A DNA stretch of 25,993 bases from Prevotella sp. UBA2755 (GTDB taxonomy: Bacteria; Bacteroidota; Bacteroidia; Bacteroidales; Bacteroidaceae): the NCBI GenBank assembly GCA_002353225.1, contig DEJF01000012.1, forward strand, positions 1-25,993, given 5' to 3'. A program made the position numbers and the translations under genes. The stretch's first letter is position 1. The number at the start of each line of letters is the position of its first letter. Below are positions 1 through 9,700 of the stretch, in pieces. The notes below the pieces were generated by a model. That model saw only the letters and a list, made by a program, of their open reading frames with translations. It ran no database searches and was not told where the DNA came from.

Positions 1-635
1 CAACTCCAGTTTCTATCTCTTGGAGTGCAGATGACATTGCTGCAAAGGGAACTTTGAATGGCAAGACCTTCGGTAAGGATTTCAAACTGACCATCACTGA
101 CACTGATGAGAGCAAGTTGGAAATTGATGCCAACAATGTATATTTTGGTGACGCTACTAATCAGACCAAGTTCACACACCGTCTGAAGAGTGGTGGTAAG
201 TCAAGTAGCAATAACAAATTGACTTTGACTATTCCTTCTGCAGGAACTCTGAAGATTTATGTTCGTACAGGTTCTAACTCTGCTACAGATCGTCACCTCG
301 TTCTGACTCAGGAGACTGAACTTTTCAATGAGATTATTCAGGAGGCTGACGCTATTCAGGTGAAAGGTCTGGACGAGAAAGATCTTGAGAAGGAGACCAA
401 CGTATATCCTATCATCTCGGTACCAGTTGAAAAAGGAACTGTTGAGATTACCTATCCTGATGGTTCTATGAACTTCTACGGCTTCGAGTTTATTGGCACT
501 ACTGGCATCCAGGAGACTATTGCTCCTGCAAAGGTAATCAGCAACGGTGCTATCTACAACCTCGCTGGTCAGAAGGTTAACGAGAACTACAAGGGTATCG
601 TTATCAAGAACGGTAAGAAATACATTCAGAAGTGA
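1..635 (+). CDS. Secreted protein, C-terminal part (5' truncated by window edge)
   Basis: The frame is open from the left edge (first full codon at position 3) to a TGA at 633-635, so an internal TTG at 54 is not a convincing start. The visible 211 residues are beta-rich and low in cysteine. They contain a segment (LKIYVRTGSNSATDRHLVL) resembling one in the neighbouring pectinesterase (FEVFVQNGTADRHYTI). The last 30 residues (YNLAGQKV ... GIVIKNGKKYI) match the Prevotella-type C-terminal tail seen on proteins thought to leave by type IX secretion, and the tail of the next gene is of the same form. The catalytic part lies outside the window. By position it is probably a carbohydrate-active enzyme of the same pectin locus, for example a lyase or esterase, but this is inference. 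The stop codon is formed at the junction with the 3' element described below. Confidence 0.75.
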   Translation, partial: TPVSISWSADDIAAKGTLNGKTFGKDFKLTITDTDESKLEIDANNVYFGDATNQTKFTHRLKSGGKSSSNNKLTLTIPSAGTLKIYVRTGSNSATDRHLVLTQETELFNEIIQEADAIQVKGLDEKDLEKETNVYPIISVPVEKGTVEITYPDGSMNFYGFEFIGTTGIQETIAPAKVISNGAIYNLAGQKVNENYKGIVIKNGKKYIQK

Positions 636-706
636 GCGAAGAACTAAGTTTACTTAGATTCTTCCGAGCGAAAATGTATTCGACGAAGTCAAATACATTC
701 AGAAGT
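618..706 (+). repeat. Structured 3'-UTR element, copy A, with duplicated gene end
   Basis: The 16-mer AAATACATTCAGAAGT occurs at 618-633 (last codons of the gene plus the T of the stop) and again at 691-706. Between them lie: GAGCG (634-638); a hairpin with arms 639-648 and 653-663, loop TTTA (649-652) and a bulged A (658); CCGAG (664-668); an inverted copy of the gene end (AATGTATT, 673-680); and CGACGAAGTC (681-690). The inverted copy pairs with the second direct copy, leaving loop CGAAG and a C.A mismatch. The same order, with different stem sequences, recurs after gapA at the other end of the window on the opposite strand. A rho-independent terminator follows. I do not recognise a named RNA or insertion family. 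Confidence 0.75.
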
Positions 707-729
707 AAAACTTCCTATATATTATAAAT

Positions 730-760
730 AAGGTGGGGCTCTAACAAGTTCCACCTTTTT
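730..760 (+). terminator. Rho-independent terminator
   Basis: AAGGTGG (730-736) pairs with CCACCTT (751-757) and a T-run follows to 760. It closes the transcript of the first, partial gene after the structured 3' element. Confidence 0.75.
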
Positions 761-773
761 CATGCGCTTGCCA

Positions 774-787
774 CGTAAACGTTTACG
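774..787. promoter_or_regulatory. Putative LacI/PurR-type operator (perfect palindrome)
   Basis: CGTAAACGTTTACG is a perfect 14-bp palindrome with a central CG, the layout typical of LacI-family operators (compare the E. coli PurR box, ACGCAAACGTTTNCGT). It lies about 62 bp upstream of the -7 box of the pectinesterase gene. A 12/14 match sits upstream of susC at 6664-6677. Function is inferred from form and repeated position; no LacI-family gene is in the window. Confidence 0.55.
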
Positions 788-842
788 GGCTTTTTGGTGT
801 TTTTTAACCACCTATTCCCCACCCCATTTATCTTTATTTTTG

Positions 843-851
843 TATCTTTGC
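843..851 (+). promoter_or_regulatory. Bacteroidetes -7 promoter box of the pectinesterase gene
   Basis: TATCTTTGC matches the TAnnTTTGc -7 consensus and lies about 60 bp before the ATG. No TTTG is present at the expected -33 position, which suggests that this promoter is weak or needs an activator. An AT-rich leader (about 855-913) follows. Confidence 0.6.
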
Positions 852-913
852 AGTCTAAACAAACTACTACGATTATATACATTATTAATATTAATAACTA
901 AATAACAACGCTT

Positions 914-3900
914 ATGAAGAAAAAATTATCCCTCATGATGATTTGTTTTCTTGGCTTAGTAAGTTTCGTGTTCGCAGCGGCTTTTGAGCCGACTAATGCG
1001 ACAGAGACCATTGAACTGACCAAAGCAAACATTGAATCACTGGATTATCTGTCTGTAACAACAGACAACTGGGCTGTTGGCAAAACTTATGGTGATGTCA
1101 CAGGTGACTTCTACAACATGTCAAAAGGTGAGCGTCAACTGAAGATTGACGTTCAAGGCGTGTCAAAGTTTGAGGTATTTGTTCAAAACGGAACAGCCGA
1201 CAGACACTACACGATCACTGTAGGCGATGGTACCCCCAAATCCATCGCCCATGAAGGTAAGAAAGTGGAGTCCTCTGGCGAAATCGAGACCGGTACAACA
1301 GATGCCACCACTATTACACTTGCAGGAGTTGACGGTTCCGTCTACCCTGTCAAGATTGTGCTGACTAAGGCAGAAAACAGTTCCGAGCCCTCGCTCAACG
1401 TTAGTCCAAAAACGCTGGAGTTCACACTCACACCCTCAAAGACCAAGGCTGAGGAATCTTTCACGCTGACAGGTAAGAACCTGAAGGACGGCACCTACAA
1501 CCTTACCGTTCCTAATCTTGCCGGTCTGACGGTAGCGCCCACGAGTTTCACTGTTGCTGGCGGTGCCGTAGAACAGCAATTCACCGTTACTTATGAAAGC
1601 ACTGCCAATATCGCAAAGGCTACAACCGACATCACGGCTACGGTAGGCGATTTGTCTGCCTCTGTGGCTGTCACCTACCAGAGTCGTGCCACCGCAAACA
1701 CACAGTCGACGGTCAAAGAAGCCGCCACATGGGACTGGAGTCAGTTGACGGAGACTGTGCAATTGACCGCAGAGACAACTCCCAAACAAACGGAAGAGTT
1801 CCTGCTTGCCGACCTTGACGACCGCATCTCTTTTACAGAAGGATTCGGAGATGCCACTGCTATCGTGATGAAAGACATGCAGTATCCTTCTCGTGGTGGC
1901 TATGCACAGGGTAACATCATCAAGTTCAAGACCTCTGTAGCCGGAACTATCGATGTCGATTTCTCAAACACAGGAGGCAGCCGTCCCTACAGACACCTGT
2001 ATGTCAACGGCAAGCCTACTACATTCAAGAGTGGTGATAACGCTAAGGTTAGTGCGACGGGTATCGAAGTGGCTGCTGGTGAAATAGAACTGAAGGGCTA
2101 CATCCCCGATGCCAAAGATCCTGTTGCTCGTGATGCAGATACTGAAGGAGATGCCATGCTCCGCTGGTATAAGATTTCTTTCACTCCAAAGACTGACGAG
2201 CAAGGGGGTGAGACTTCAAGTAATTGGAAAGACATCAAGGCTGACCTGACACAACTGCAGGACTTGGCTACCGAAAGCAATGTCTACATCAAAGTAGGTG
2301 AAGACGGTGCTATCAGTAAGACAGAGAATGCCGACGAGGCAGCAGCCACACTGAAGGGTAAATGGCATGGTACTGCCTATGGATGGAGCAACTTCACTGC
2401 AGCAGTTCCTGTTCAGGGATGCGTGAAGATCACTTATGCCACCCATGATTACGGAAATGACATCGTAGTGACTGATGACGCTGGTGCTGAGGTGGCTAAA
2501 TTTAACACCAAGGGAGCCAAATGGTCTTCTGACCCCAGCAATGTTGTTGTGGCATATTATCGCAATAACACGCCAACGACCCTGCACTTCAGTAATGCAC
2601 AGTATAACCCCTACTTCGCTGTAGAGGCTATCGCAGAGGCTGACCTGCCGGCAGAGGTTACAAAGTATCATGTAACCTTCGCCGCTGGTGACGGTGCAAC
2701 AGGAACTGCCCCCGCCGCTGTAGAAGTAGAGGCTGGTAGCAAGATGAATGCTCCGAAGAACTACACCTTATATAAAGAAGGTTACACGCTGACTGGCTGG
2801 AGTGACGGCTCTAAGACCTACGCAACAGGTGCCGAGATTGCTCCAGAGGCAGATATGACCCTGACTGCTGTCTTCACTGAGAACGAAGTGAAACTGGCTG
2901 ACCGCACGGAAGCCGTGACCATCAGTTATGCTCTTGATGGAAACAAGGAGAATCCTCAGTATAAGTATGAGGGCAACACTGGCATTATCGTCACACAGGC
3001 AACAGTCAACGGCAAAGTGATTGACGTGAAGGCTGACATAGACGCCACCAGTGGTAAGTTCTCCGCTAATGGCAGCGGATGGCATCAGGTGAATACTGGC
3101 ACCAAAGTGACTGTACCATCATGCAAGGGTGCTACCATTACGGTAAAGACTTACCAGAATGCTAATGGTTTGAAGTTCGGTGAGACTGCCGCAGAAGCAG
3201 ATGCTGACCCTGCTTCATACACCTCCACCTCTGAAGACGCCTCATTGGTTATTGAGCAGACATCTAACGGATATTGGAACGCCTTGTCTATCATCCTTCC
3301 CGTAGTAGAAGGTGGTGACGAGCCGGGTGACGAGCCTGTCGCCACTGACGTGACAGCCACATGGGACTTCTCCAACGAGAATGTTATGGCAGATGCCGTC
3401 GCATTATCTGCTTCAAGCGGAACTGTCAAGGCTGTAGAGGATAATGGTATTCTGCTGACAGTAGAGGCCAATAATGCCACGTTCAGAAACAACGGCAACA
3501 ACATCCAAGTGAGAGAAGGTGCTGTATTCAAAGTTCCTGTAAAGAACGCCGGTGATGAAGTCATTGTGAAAGGCTATCCTAATTACTCCTCTTACACAGT
3601 AGGTAATATCACCGTAGAATCACTCAATGGCAATGGTGCTACTTCCGATGCGACATATAAGGCTAAGGCAAGTGACGCTACACAGGGATATGTAACTATT
3701 ACTTCCAACAATAACAACAACTACTTCTACTCTATCAAGGTGATCCAATATGCACCTAAAGAGGCAGAGACTCTTGACAATCAGGCTGTAACGGCAACAT
3801 TCCCATTCGACTCTGGTGCAGCCGGTCAGAAGGCAACGTTCAGTGGTGACTACTTCCTGAACAGCAAAGTAGTAGCAGGTGACAATATGGGATACTATGG

Positions 3901-6589
3901 TGTCAGGACAATAGACTCCAAGGCTTTCACAGGTATTCAGCCAAAGGCAGATACCAAGGAAGCCGCCGGTGAGGGTGACTATATGACCTTCATTATCCAG
4001 CCGAAGCCTGGCTTCATCTTCACTCCTACCAAGGTTTCTCTGAACGCATCTAAATATGGTACAGGAAACGGTACTATCGATGTACTCTGGCAGAACACAG
4101 ATGGAACTACTGTTACTTTAGACGAAGGAAAGGGTGTCGCTCGTAACAACGAGACCCCTGCATATTCAAGTTTCGAGTATCAAGACCTTAGCAAGGCAAC
4201 TCCTGGCGAAGGTGCTTGCGGCGTGAGAGTCAACATTTACGGAAAATTAGCCGCTAATAAGCAACTTTGTCTCCGTGACATCGTTATTGAGGGAACATTA
4301 AGTGGCACTGAAAAGGAAGTTCCTATCCTCGAGTCGTTCAAGATCAACAATACAGAGTACCAGATAGAGGATGTCTTTGGCGAAGACTACGAGGCTACAC
4401 TCAAACTCTCTAAGAGTGAGAAGATGGTCAACGAGAACAATCCTTTAACTGACGTGACAGCAACAAGTGGTGAGATAGGTGCCATCACCTATACCGAAAG
4501 CACTGAGACGGGTTGTAAGGTTACTATTCCCGTTGCTGCCGGCGAGACAACTATGAACTATATCTTGAACATCATTCAGAAACCAGACTACACCTTGAGT
4601 TATATTGATGTTGACGGCAATACGGTACTTGACACTCAAGTTCTGGAGGAAGACAGCAAGATCGGTGAGTTCAAGGTAAATATCGCTGACGTGAAGGCTG
4701 CCACAGAGGGATATAAGGCTCGCGGCTGGTTCAAACTGTACTCTGTTGGTGAGAAATACACCACCGAGGAGATTGTCACTTCCGACTTAAACCTCTATGC
4801 TGTCGAGACAGAGATTGAGGTATCAAGCGATAGCCGTAAGTATGAGTTTGATTTAAAAGACAAGAACTTCTATGCAGAGGACCACGAGGCATTCAATGTG
4901 ACCAGCGAGAAGGCTAAGTGGCATGACAACACGCATGGATGGGCTTTCTATAACGGTGACAAGATCGACCTGCTGGTAGGCGCAAAGGCTACTATCTCCA
5001 TCGCAGTATGCAAATATGGTGCTGCAACAAATATCCTCGTGAAGGATGCACAGGGCAACACTTTAGAGACTCTAGACGGCATGAACGCTGACAGCGACGG
5101 TGCGCTTGTAGCATACAATTATGAGGGCGAACCCGGAACACTGACACTGGAAATGGTGGCAAGTGGGGAGATGTATATCCACAGTGTGAAGATTGTAAAT
5201 ACAAATGTGACGAATTACACCAGTGAGGGTAACTGGTACTTTGTAAAACCCGGTGATGCCAGCAGCCTGATTGATGTCATAGACGTTGTCAACGGACAGA
5301 ATGCCGCTACCGACGCTCCTCGTTCATACATCTACTTGCCCAACGGTACGTATGACCTGAAAGAGACTGTCCTGACCACCATTGGCGGACACAACATCTC
5401 CTTGATCGGCGAGAGCCAGGAAGGTGTCATCATCAAGAACGCTCCACACTACACCAAGGAAAGTATCAATAATACCGCAACCCTGAAGAATACTGGTACA
5501 GGCAACTACTTCCAAGACCTGACTATCCAGAACGCACTTGACTACTATGGCGCTCAGGCTGCCGGTTTGGATGGCGGACGTGCTGTAGCCCTCTGGGATA
5601 CAGGAACGAAGACCATCTGCAAGAACGTGAAGATGCTCTCATATCAGGACACCTATTACACGAATAACGCGAACGGTGAGTATTACTGGGAGACTTCTGA
5701 CATTCATGGAACCGTTGACTTCATCTGTGGTGAGGGAACGCTCTTCATGGAGAACTCTACCCTGACACTTGAAAAGCGCAAGGCAGATGGCAGCGGTGAG
5801 AATACGTTGACCGCACCTTCCACTGGTGCAGACAAGACTATTGGTTACGTATTCAATAACTGCACCATTGACAACACCTGTGGCTCATCTTATAACCTCG
5901 GACGTGCTTGGAACAACGCACCACGATGTGCATATATTAACACCACTATGACAAATGCTGAGAAACTGAGTGCCAACAGATGGACATTGAAGGGTATGAA
6001 TACAGAGCCCGCCAAGGCTTTCGTAGAGTACAACACAAAAGATGCCAACAACGTTGTAATATCTCCAAAATCACATATCGTAACCTTCACAGCCAGCAAG
6101 AGCGACAAGACGAATCCTGACTTCGAGACCATCCTGACGGACGAGCAGGCTGCTGAGTTCACGGTTGACAAGGTATTTGGAGAGTGGAAACCCGCAGATG
6201 CCGCTAAGCAGATTGAGACGCCAGAGGCAGAACTGAAGGACGGTACCATCAGTTGGACTAATGTGGAGGGCAATGCCGGCTATGCGCTCTATGCTGACGG
6301 TGAACTGCTTACCATCACCGACAAGGATGCTACCTCTTATATTATTGAGACTGCGAATGAGTCTGCTGCTAACCGTGCTGAAAGCACCGTTGAGTACACC
6401 ATCCGCTCTATCAACGCCATGGGAGGTCTGGGCAATGTAAAGACCGTTTCTGTCATCACTGGCATCAATAAGATTAATGCAGACATCATCGATGGCAACG
6501 CAGTAGTATACGACCTGCAGGGTCGTCGTGTAAACAACGCTACTAAGGGTGTGTTCATCGTGAATGGCAAGAAGGTGATTGTGAAGTAA
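914..6589 (+). CDS. Giant secreted multidomain pectin methylesterase (CE8)
   Basis: An 1891-aa protein predicted to hydrolyse methyl esters of homogalacturonan outside the cell. It has a signal peptide (residues 1-22, ending VFAAA). A long beta-rich region follows: a BACON/Ig-like segment (about 160-262), several TWDW/TWDF-starting modules (about 273 and 816), two InlB B-repeat-like segments (about 583-652 and 1225-1302), and a repeated module recognised by KWHGTAYGW (483) and KWHDNTHGW (1335). The CE8 beta-helix spans about 1434-1750. It has QDTYY (Q1578, D1579), GTVDFICG (D1602) and LGRAW (1662-1666), corresponding to the family's QDTL, GTVDFIFG and LGRPW; D1579 and D1602 are the expected catalytic pair. 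An FN3-like domain (about 1771-1860) and a Prevotella-type C-terminal secretion tail (YDLQGRRV ... GVFIVNGKKVI) end the protein. Typical CE8 enzymes have 300-400 residues, so most of this protein is accessory. Its own terminator follows. Confidence 0.9.
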   Translation: MKKKLSLMMICFLGLVSFVFAAAFEPTNATETIELTKANIESLDYLSVTTDNWAVGKTYGDVTGDFYNMSKGERQLKIDVQGVSKFEVFVQNGTADRHYTITVGDGTPKSIAHEGKKVESSGEIETGTTDATTITLAGVDGSVYPVKIVLTKAENSSEPSLNVSPKTLEFTLTPSKTKAEESFTLTGKNLKDGTYNLTVPNLAGLTVAPTSFTVAGGAVEQQFTVTYESTANIAKATTDITATVGDLSASVAVTYQSRATANTQSTVKEAATWDWSQLTETVQLTAETTPKQTEEFLLADLDDRISFTEGFGDATAIVMKDMQYPSRGGYAQGNIIKFKTSVAGTIDVDFSNTGGSRPYRHLYVNGKPTTFKSGDNAKVSATGIEVAAGEIELKGYIPDAKDPVARDADTEGDAMLRWYKISFTPKTDEQGGETSSNWKDIKADLTQLQDLATESNVYIKVGEDGAISKTENADEAAATLKGKWHGTAYGWSNFTAAVPVQGCVKITYATHDYGNDIVVTDDAGAEVAKFNTKGAKWSSDPSNVVVAYYRNNTPTTLHFSNAQYNPYFAVEAIAEADLPAEVTKYHVTFAAGDGATGTAPAAVEVEAGSKMNAPKNYTLYKEGYTLTGWSDGSKTYATGAEIAPEADMTLTAVFTENEVKLADRTEAVTISYALDGNKENPQYKYEGNTGIIVTQATVNGKVIDVKADIDATSGKFSANGSGWHQVNTGTKVTVPSCKGATITVKTYQNANGLKFGETAAEADADPASYTSTSEDASLVIEQTSNGYWNALSIILPVVEGGDEPGDEPVATDVTATWDFSNENVMADAVALSASSGTVKAVEDNGILLTVEANNATFRNNGNNIQVREGAVFKVPVKNAGDEVIVKGYPNYSSYTVGNITVESLNGNGATSDATYKAKASDATQGYVTITSNNNNNYFYSIKVIQYAPKEAETLDNQAVTATFPFDSGAAGQKATFSGDYFLNSKVVAGDNMGYYGVRTIDSKAFTGIQPKADTKEAAGEGDYMTFIIQPKPGFIFTPTKVSLNASKYGTGNGTIDVLWQNTDGTTVTLDEGKGVARNNETPAYSSFEYQDLSKATPGEGACGVRVNIYGKLAANKQLCLRDIVIEGTLSGTEKEVPILESFKINNTEYQIEDVFGEDYEATLKLSKSEKMVNENNPLTDVTATSGEIGAITYTESTETGCKVTIPVAAGETTMNYILNIIQKPDYTLSYIDVDGNTVLDTQVLEEDSKIGEFKVNIADVKAATEGYKARGWFKLYSVGEKYTTEEIVTSDLNLYAVETEIEVSSDSRKYEFDLKDKNFYAEDHEAFNVTSEKAKWHDNTHGWAFYNGDKIDLLVGAKATISIAVCKYGAATNILVKDAQGNTLETLDGMNADSDGALVAYNYEGEPGTLTLEMVASGEMYIHSVKIVNTNVTNYTSEGNWYFVKPGDASSLIDVIDVVNGQNAATDAPRSYIYLPNGTYDLKETVLTTIGGHNISLIGESQEGVIIKNAPHYTKESINNTATLKNTGTGNYFQDLTIQNALDYYGAQAAGLDGGRAVALWDTGTKTICKNVKMLSYQDTYYTNNANGEYYWETSDIHGTVDFICGEGTLFMENSTLTLEKRKADGSGENTLTAPSTGADKTIGYVFNNCTIDNTCGSSYNLGRAWNNAPRCAYINTTMTNAEKLSANRWTLKGMNTEPAKAFVEYNTKDANNVVISPKSHIVTFTASKSDKTNPDFETILTDEQAAEFTVDKVFGEWKPADAAKQIETPEAELKDGTISWTNVEGNAGYALYADGELLTITDKDATSYIIETANESAANRAESTVEYTIRSINAMGGLGNVKTVSVITGINKINADIIDGNAVVYDLQGRRVNNATKGVFIVNGKKVIVK

Positions 6590-6610
6590 ACTACACCTTA
6601 TTATATTAAT

Positions 6611-6647
6611 AATAGCGGCTGTCTTAAAGGCAGCCGCTATTATTTTG
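6611..6647 (+). terminator. Rho-independent terminator after the pectinesterase gene
   Basis: AATAGCGGCTG (6611-6621) and CAGCCGCTATT (6631-6641) form a perfect 11-bp stem with a 9-nt loop, followed by ATTTTG. It separates the esterase transcript from the susCD operon. Confidence 0.85.
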
Positions 6648-6663
6648 TTAAAAGTACACTTTT

Positions 6664-6677
6664 CGTAAACGTTTGCA
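6664..6677. promoter_or_regulatory. Putative LacI-type operator upstream of susC
   Basis: CGTAAACGTTTGCA matches the perfect palindrome at 774-787 in 12 of 14 positions. It is centred about 50 bp upstream of the susC -7 box, about one helical turn closer than the first copy (62 bp). A shared site suggests that both transcripts answer to the same regulator, encoded elsewhere. Confidence 0.5.
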
Positions 6678-6697
6678 GGAAAAAGTGATAATATTAT

Positions 6698-6729
6698 TTT
6701 GCAGTTTTAAGATTTATTTGTAAATTTGC
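6698..6729 (+). promoter_or_regulatory. Promoter of the susC-susD-lipoprotein operon
   Basis: TTTG (6698-6701), a 19-bp spacer and TAAATTTGC (6721-6729) form a near-perfect Bacteroidetes promoter. It would start transcription about 45 nt before the ATG at 6779. Confidence 0.75.
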
Positions 6730-6778
6730 ATCCATAATCATAAAAATATTTTTATTAATTTCTTAAAACTACTAATTT

Positions 6779-9700
6779 ATGTCTGTTAAATTTAAGAGTA
6801 TGCGAATTGCGCTTACACTTACATTCCTGCTTATCGTTGGGAGTTTGTCAGCGCAGAACGTTACTGGAACAGTCAAGGACGCAACAGGTGAGCCTATCAT
6901 CGGTGCAACTGTCCAGGAACAGGGTACCCAAAATGCAACAGTGACCGACTTTGACGGTAACTTCACATTGAAGGTATCAGGAAACAAACCAGTCGTTATC
7001 TCATACATTGGTATGAAGAGCCAGACGATTGACGTGAAAGGAAAGAGCCACGTTGACGTAACCTTACAGGACGACAACACAGTGCTTGACGAACTGGTGG
7101 TTATCGGTTACGGTTCCGTTCGTAAGAAGGACTTGACCGGATCTGTTGCCACAGTCAACAGCGACGCTCTGCAGGCTGTACCTGTAGCGAACGCTTCAGA
7201 GGCACTGACTGGTAAGATGGCTGGTGTACAGGTAACGACCACTGAGGGTTCTCCTGACGCAGAGGTTAAGATTCGCGTTCGTGGTGGCGGTTCTATCACA
7301 CAGTCGAACGACCCTCTGTATATCGTAGACGGATTCCCTGTTGACGGTATCAGCGACATCCCTGCTAACGATATCGAGGACATCACCGTACTGAAGGACG
7401 CTTCTTCTACTGCCATCTATGGTAGCCGTGGTGCTAACGGTGTTATCCTGGTAACCACCAAGAGCGGTAAGGAAGGTAAGACCAAGGTAAGTTACAATGC
7501 TTACTATAGTTGGAAGAAGATTGCCAAGACTTATGATGTATTGAATGTCTACGACTTCGCCAAGTGGCAGTATGAGTTAGCCATGTTGTATAATGGCGGT
7601 GACCAGACTAAGATTCAGCACTACACTGACAAGTTTGGTAACTATCAGGACATGGACCTCTTCAAAGGCATAGAGGGTAATGACTGGCAGGATCTCGCTT
7701 ATGGACGCACTGGTCATACTTTCAACCACAATATCAACATCAATGGTGGTACTGACAAGATGAAGTACGCTTTCAGTTATGCACACATGAACGATAAGGC
7801 GATCATGTACGGTTCTGACTTCAAGCGTGACAACTTCTCTCTGAAACTGAACACCAAGCCCAGCAAGACAACGACTTTGGACTTCCAGGCACGTTATGCC
7901 AAGACCAATATCGGTGGTGGTGGTGCCAATGAGGCTGCTGGTGCCTACGACACAGACCGCCGTCTGCGTTATGCTGTGCTCTATACCCCACTGCCCATGA
8001 AGGGCATTGACGGTACTGACGATCTGGAGCAGTCAAGCTTCTACGATCCTATCACTACTGCTAATGACAACGACATGAAGAAAGAGCGTCGTAACTTGAA
8101 CCTTGCCGGTTCTTTCGGTTGGGAGGTTTATAAGGACCTGAAACTGAAGACTGAGTTCGGTTATGACACTTATGATGAGTTCAGCCAGCGTTTCTGGGGT
8201 ACTTCTGCTTACTATGTGAAGAATGTTCCTGCAGCAGCCAACCAGAATATGCCTGCTATCCGTAACGTGGACACCAAGCGTCATCGTTTCCGCAACACCA
8301 ATACTATCAGTTACGACTTCAAGAAACTGTTTGGTAAGGACAGCGACCACTCACTGAACGTATTGTTAGGTCATGAGTATGTGATTACCAAGAAACATGC
8401 CGTTACCAATGAGGTTCATGGATTCCCCACAGACTATGATGCTTCTACTGCATGGAAATTGACCTCTCAGGGTACTCCATATACTATTGATGACGCTTAT
8501 AGCGCAGATGATAAATTGTTGTCATATTTCGGACGTGCTAACTATAACTATAAAGACAAGTACTTATTGAGCGCTACATTCCGTGCCGATGGTAGTTCGA
8601 AGTTCAATAAAGGTAACCGTTGGGGTTACTTCCCCTCTGTTGCTCTTGCATGGCGTATCTCTTCTGAGCCATTCATGAAGGGTGCTCAGAAGTGGCTCGA
8701 CGACTTGAAACTCCGTATCAGTTATGGTACTGCAGGTAACAATAATATTCCTGTAGGACAACTTGTCCAACTCTATGAGAACAAGGCTACTACTTGGGTA
8801 AATGGATTCCCCAACTACTGGGCTCCCTCTAAGACCATGAGTAACCCAGACTTGAAGTGGGAGACCACTATTACCCGTAACCTCGGTTTGGACTTCACTA
8901 TGTTTGGTGGTAAGTTCAATGGTAGCATCGAGGCTTATATCAATACGACCAAAGACCTGTTGATTCAGTTCCCGACCAGTGGTACAGGATATGACAATCA
9001 ATATCGTAACTTGGGTAAGACCCAGAACAAGGGTATTGAGTTCTCCTTCACCTATCACATCGTGAACAAGAAAGACTGGGGAATTGACTTATCTGGTAAC
9101 CTCGGTTACAACAAGAACGAGATTAAGGAGTTGGGTATGGATGACTTCAAGACCAACACCAACTGGGGATCTACTGAGATTGGTAACGACTACCTCGTAG
9201 CCGTTGGTCACTCTGTAGGTGAGATTATTGGTTACAAGAACGCTGGTCGTTATGAGGTTTCTGACTTCGCTGGCTATGACCCATCTACAGGTTCATGGAT
9301 CCTGAATGAGGGTGTTGCCGATGCTTCTGCTATTATCGGAACGCTTCGTCCTGGTTCTATGAAGTTACAGGATGTCAGTGGTCCTGAGGGTGTACCCGAT
9401 GGAGTTATCACAGAAGATGATATCACTTCAATAGGAAATGTTAACCCTGACATCGTCGGAGGTTTCTCTGTCAACGCTCGTGCTTATGGTTTTGACCTGA
9501 GTGCCAACTTCAACTTCAGTCTTGGAAATGAAGTGTACAACGCCAATAAGATTGAGTATACCACTTCTTCTCGTACAAAGTATAATCAGTACCGTAACTT
9601 GAGTACAGAAATGGCAGACGGTGTACGTTGGACAAACATCAATGCTGCTGGTGAACTGGTTAACGATCCTGTAGAACTGGCTGCCTTGAACGCCAACACC

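Noticed and set aside
54..56. TTG at 54 as the start of the first gene
   Set aside because: The frame is open to the window edge and the protein has no signal peptide from here, so the gene is 5' truncated.
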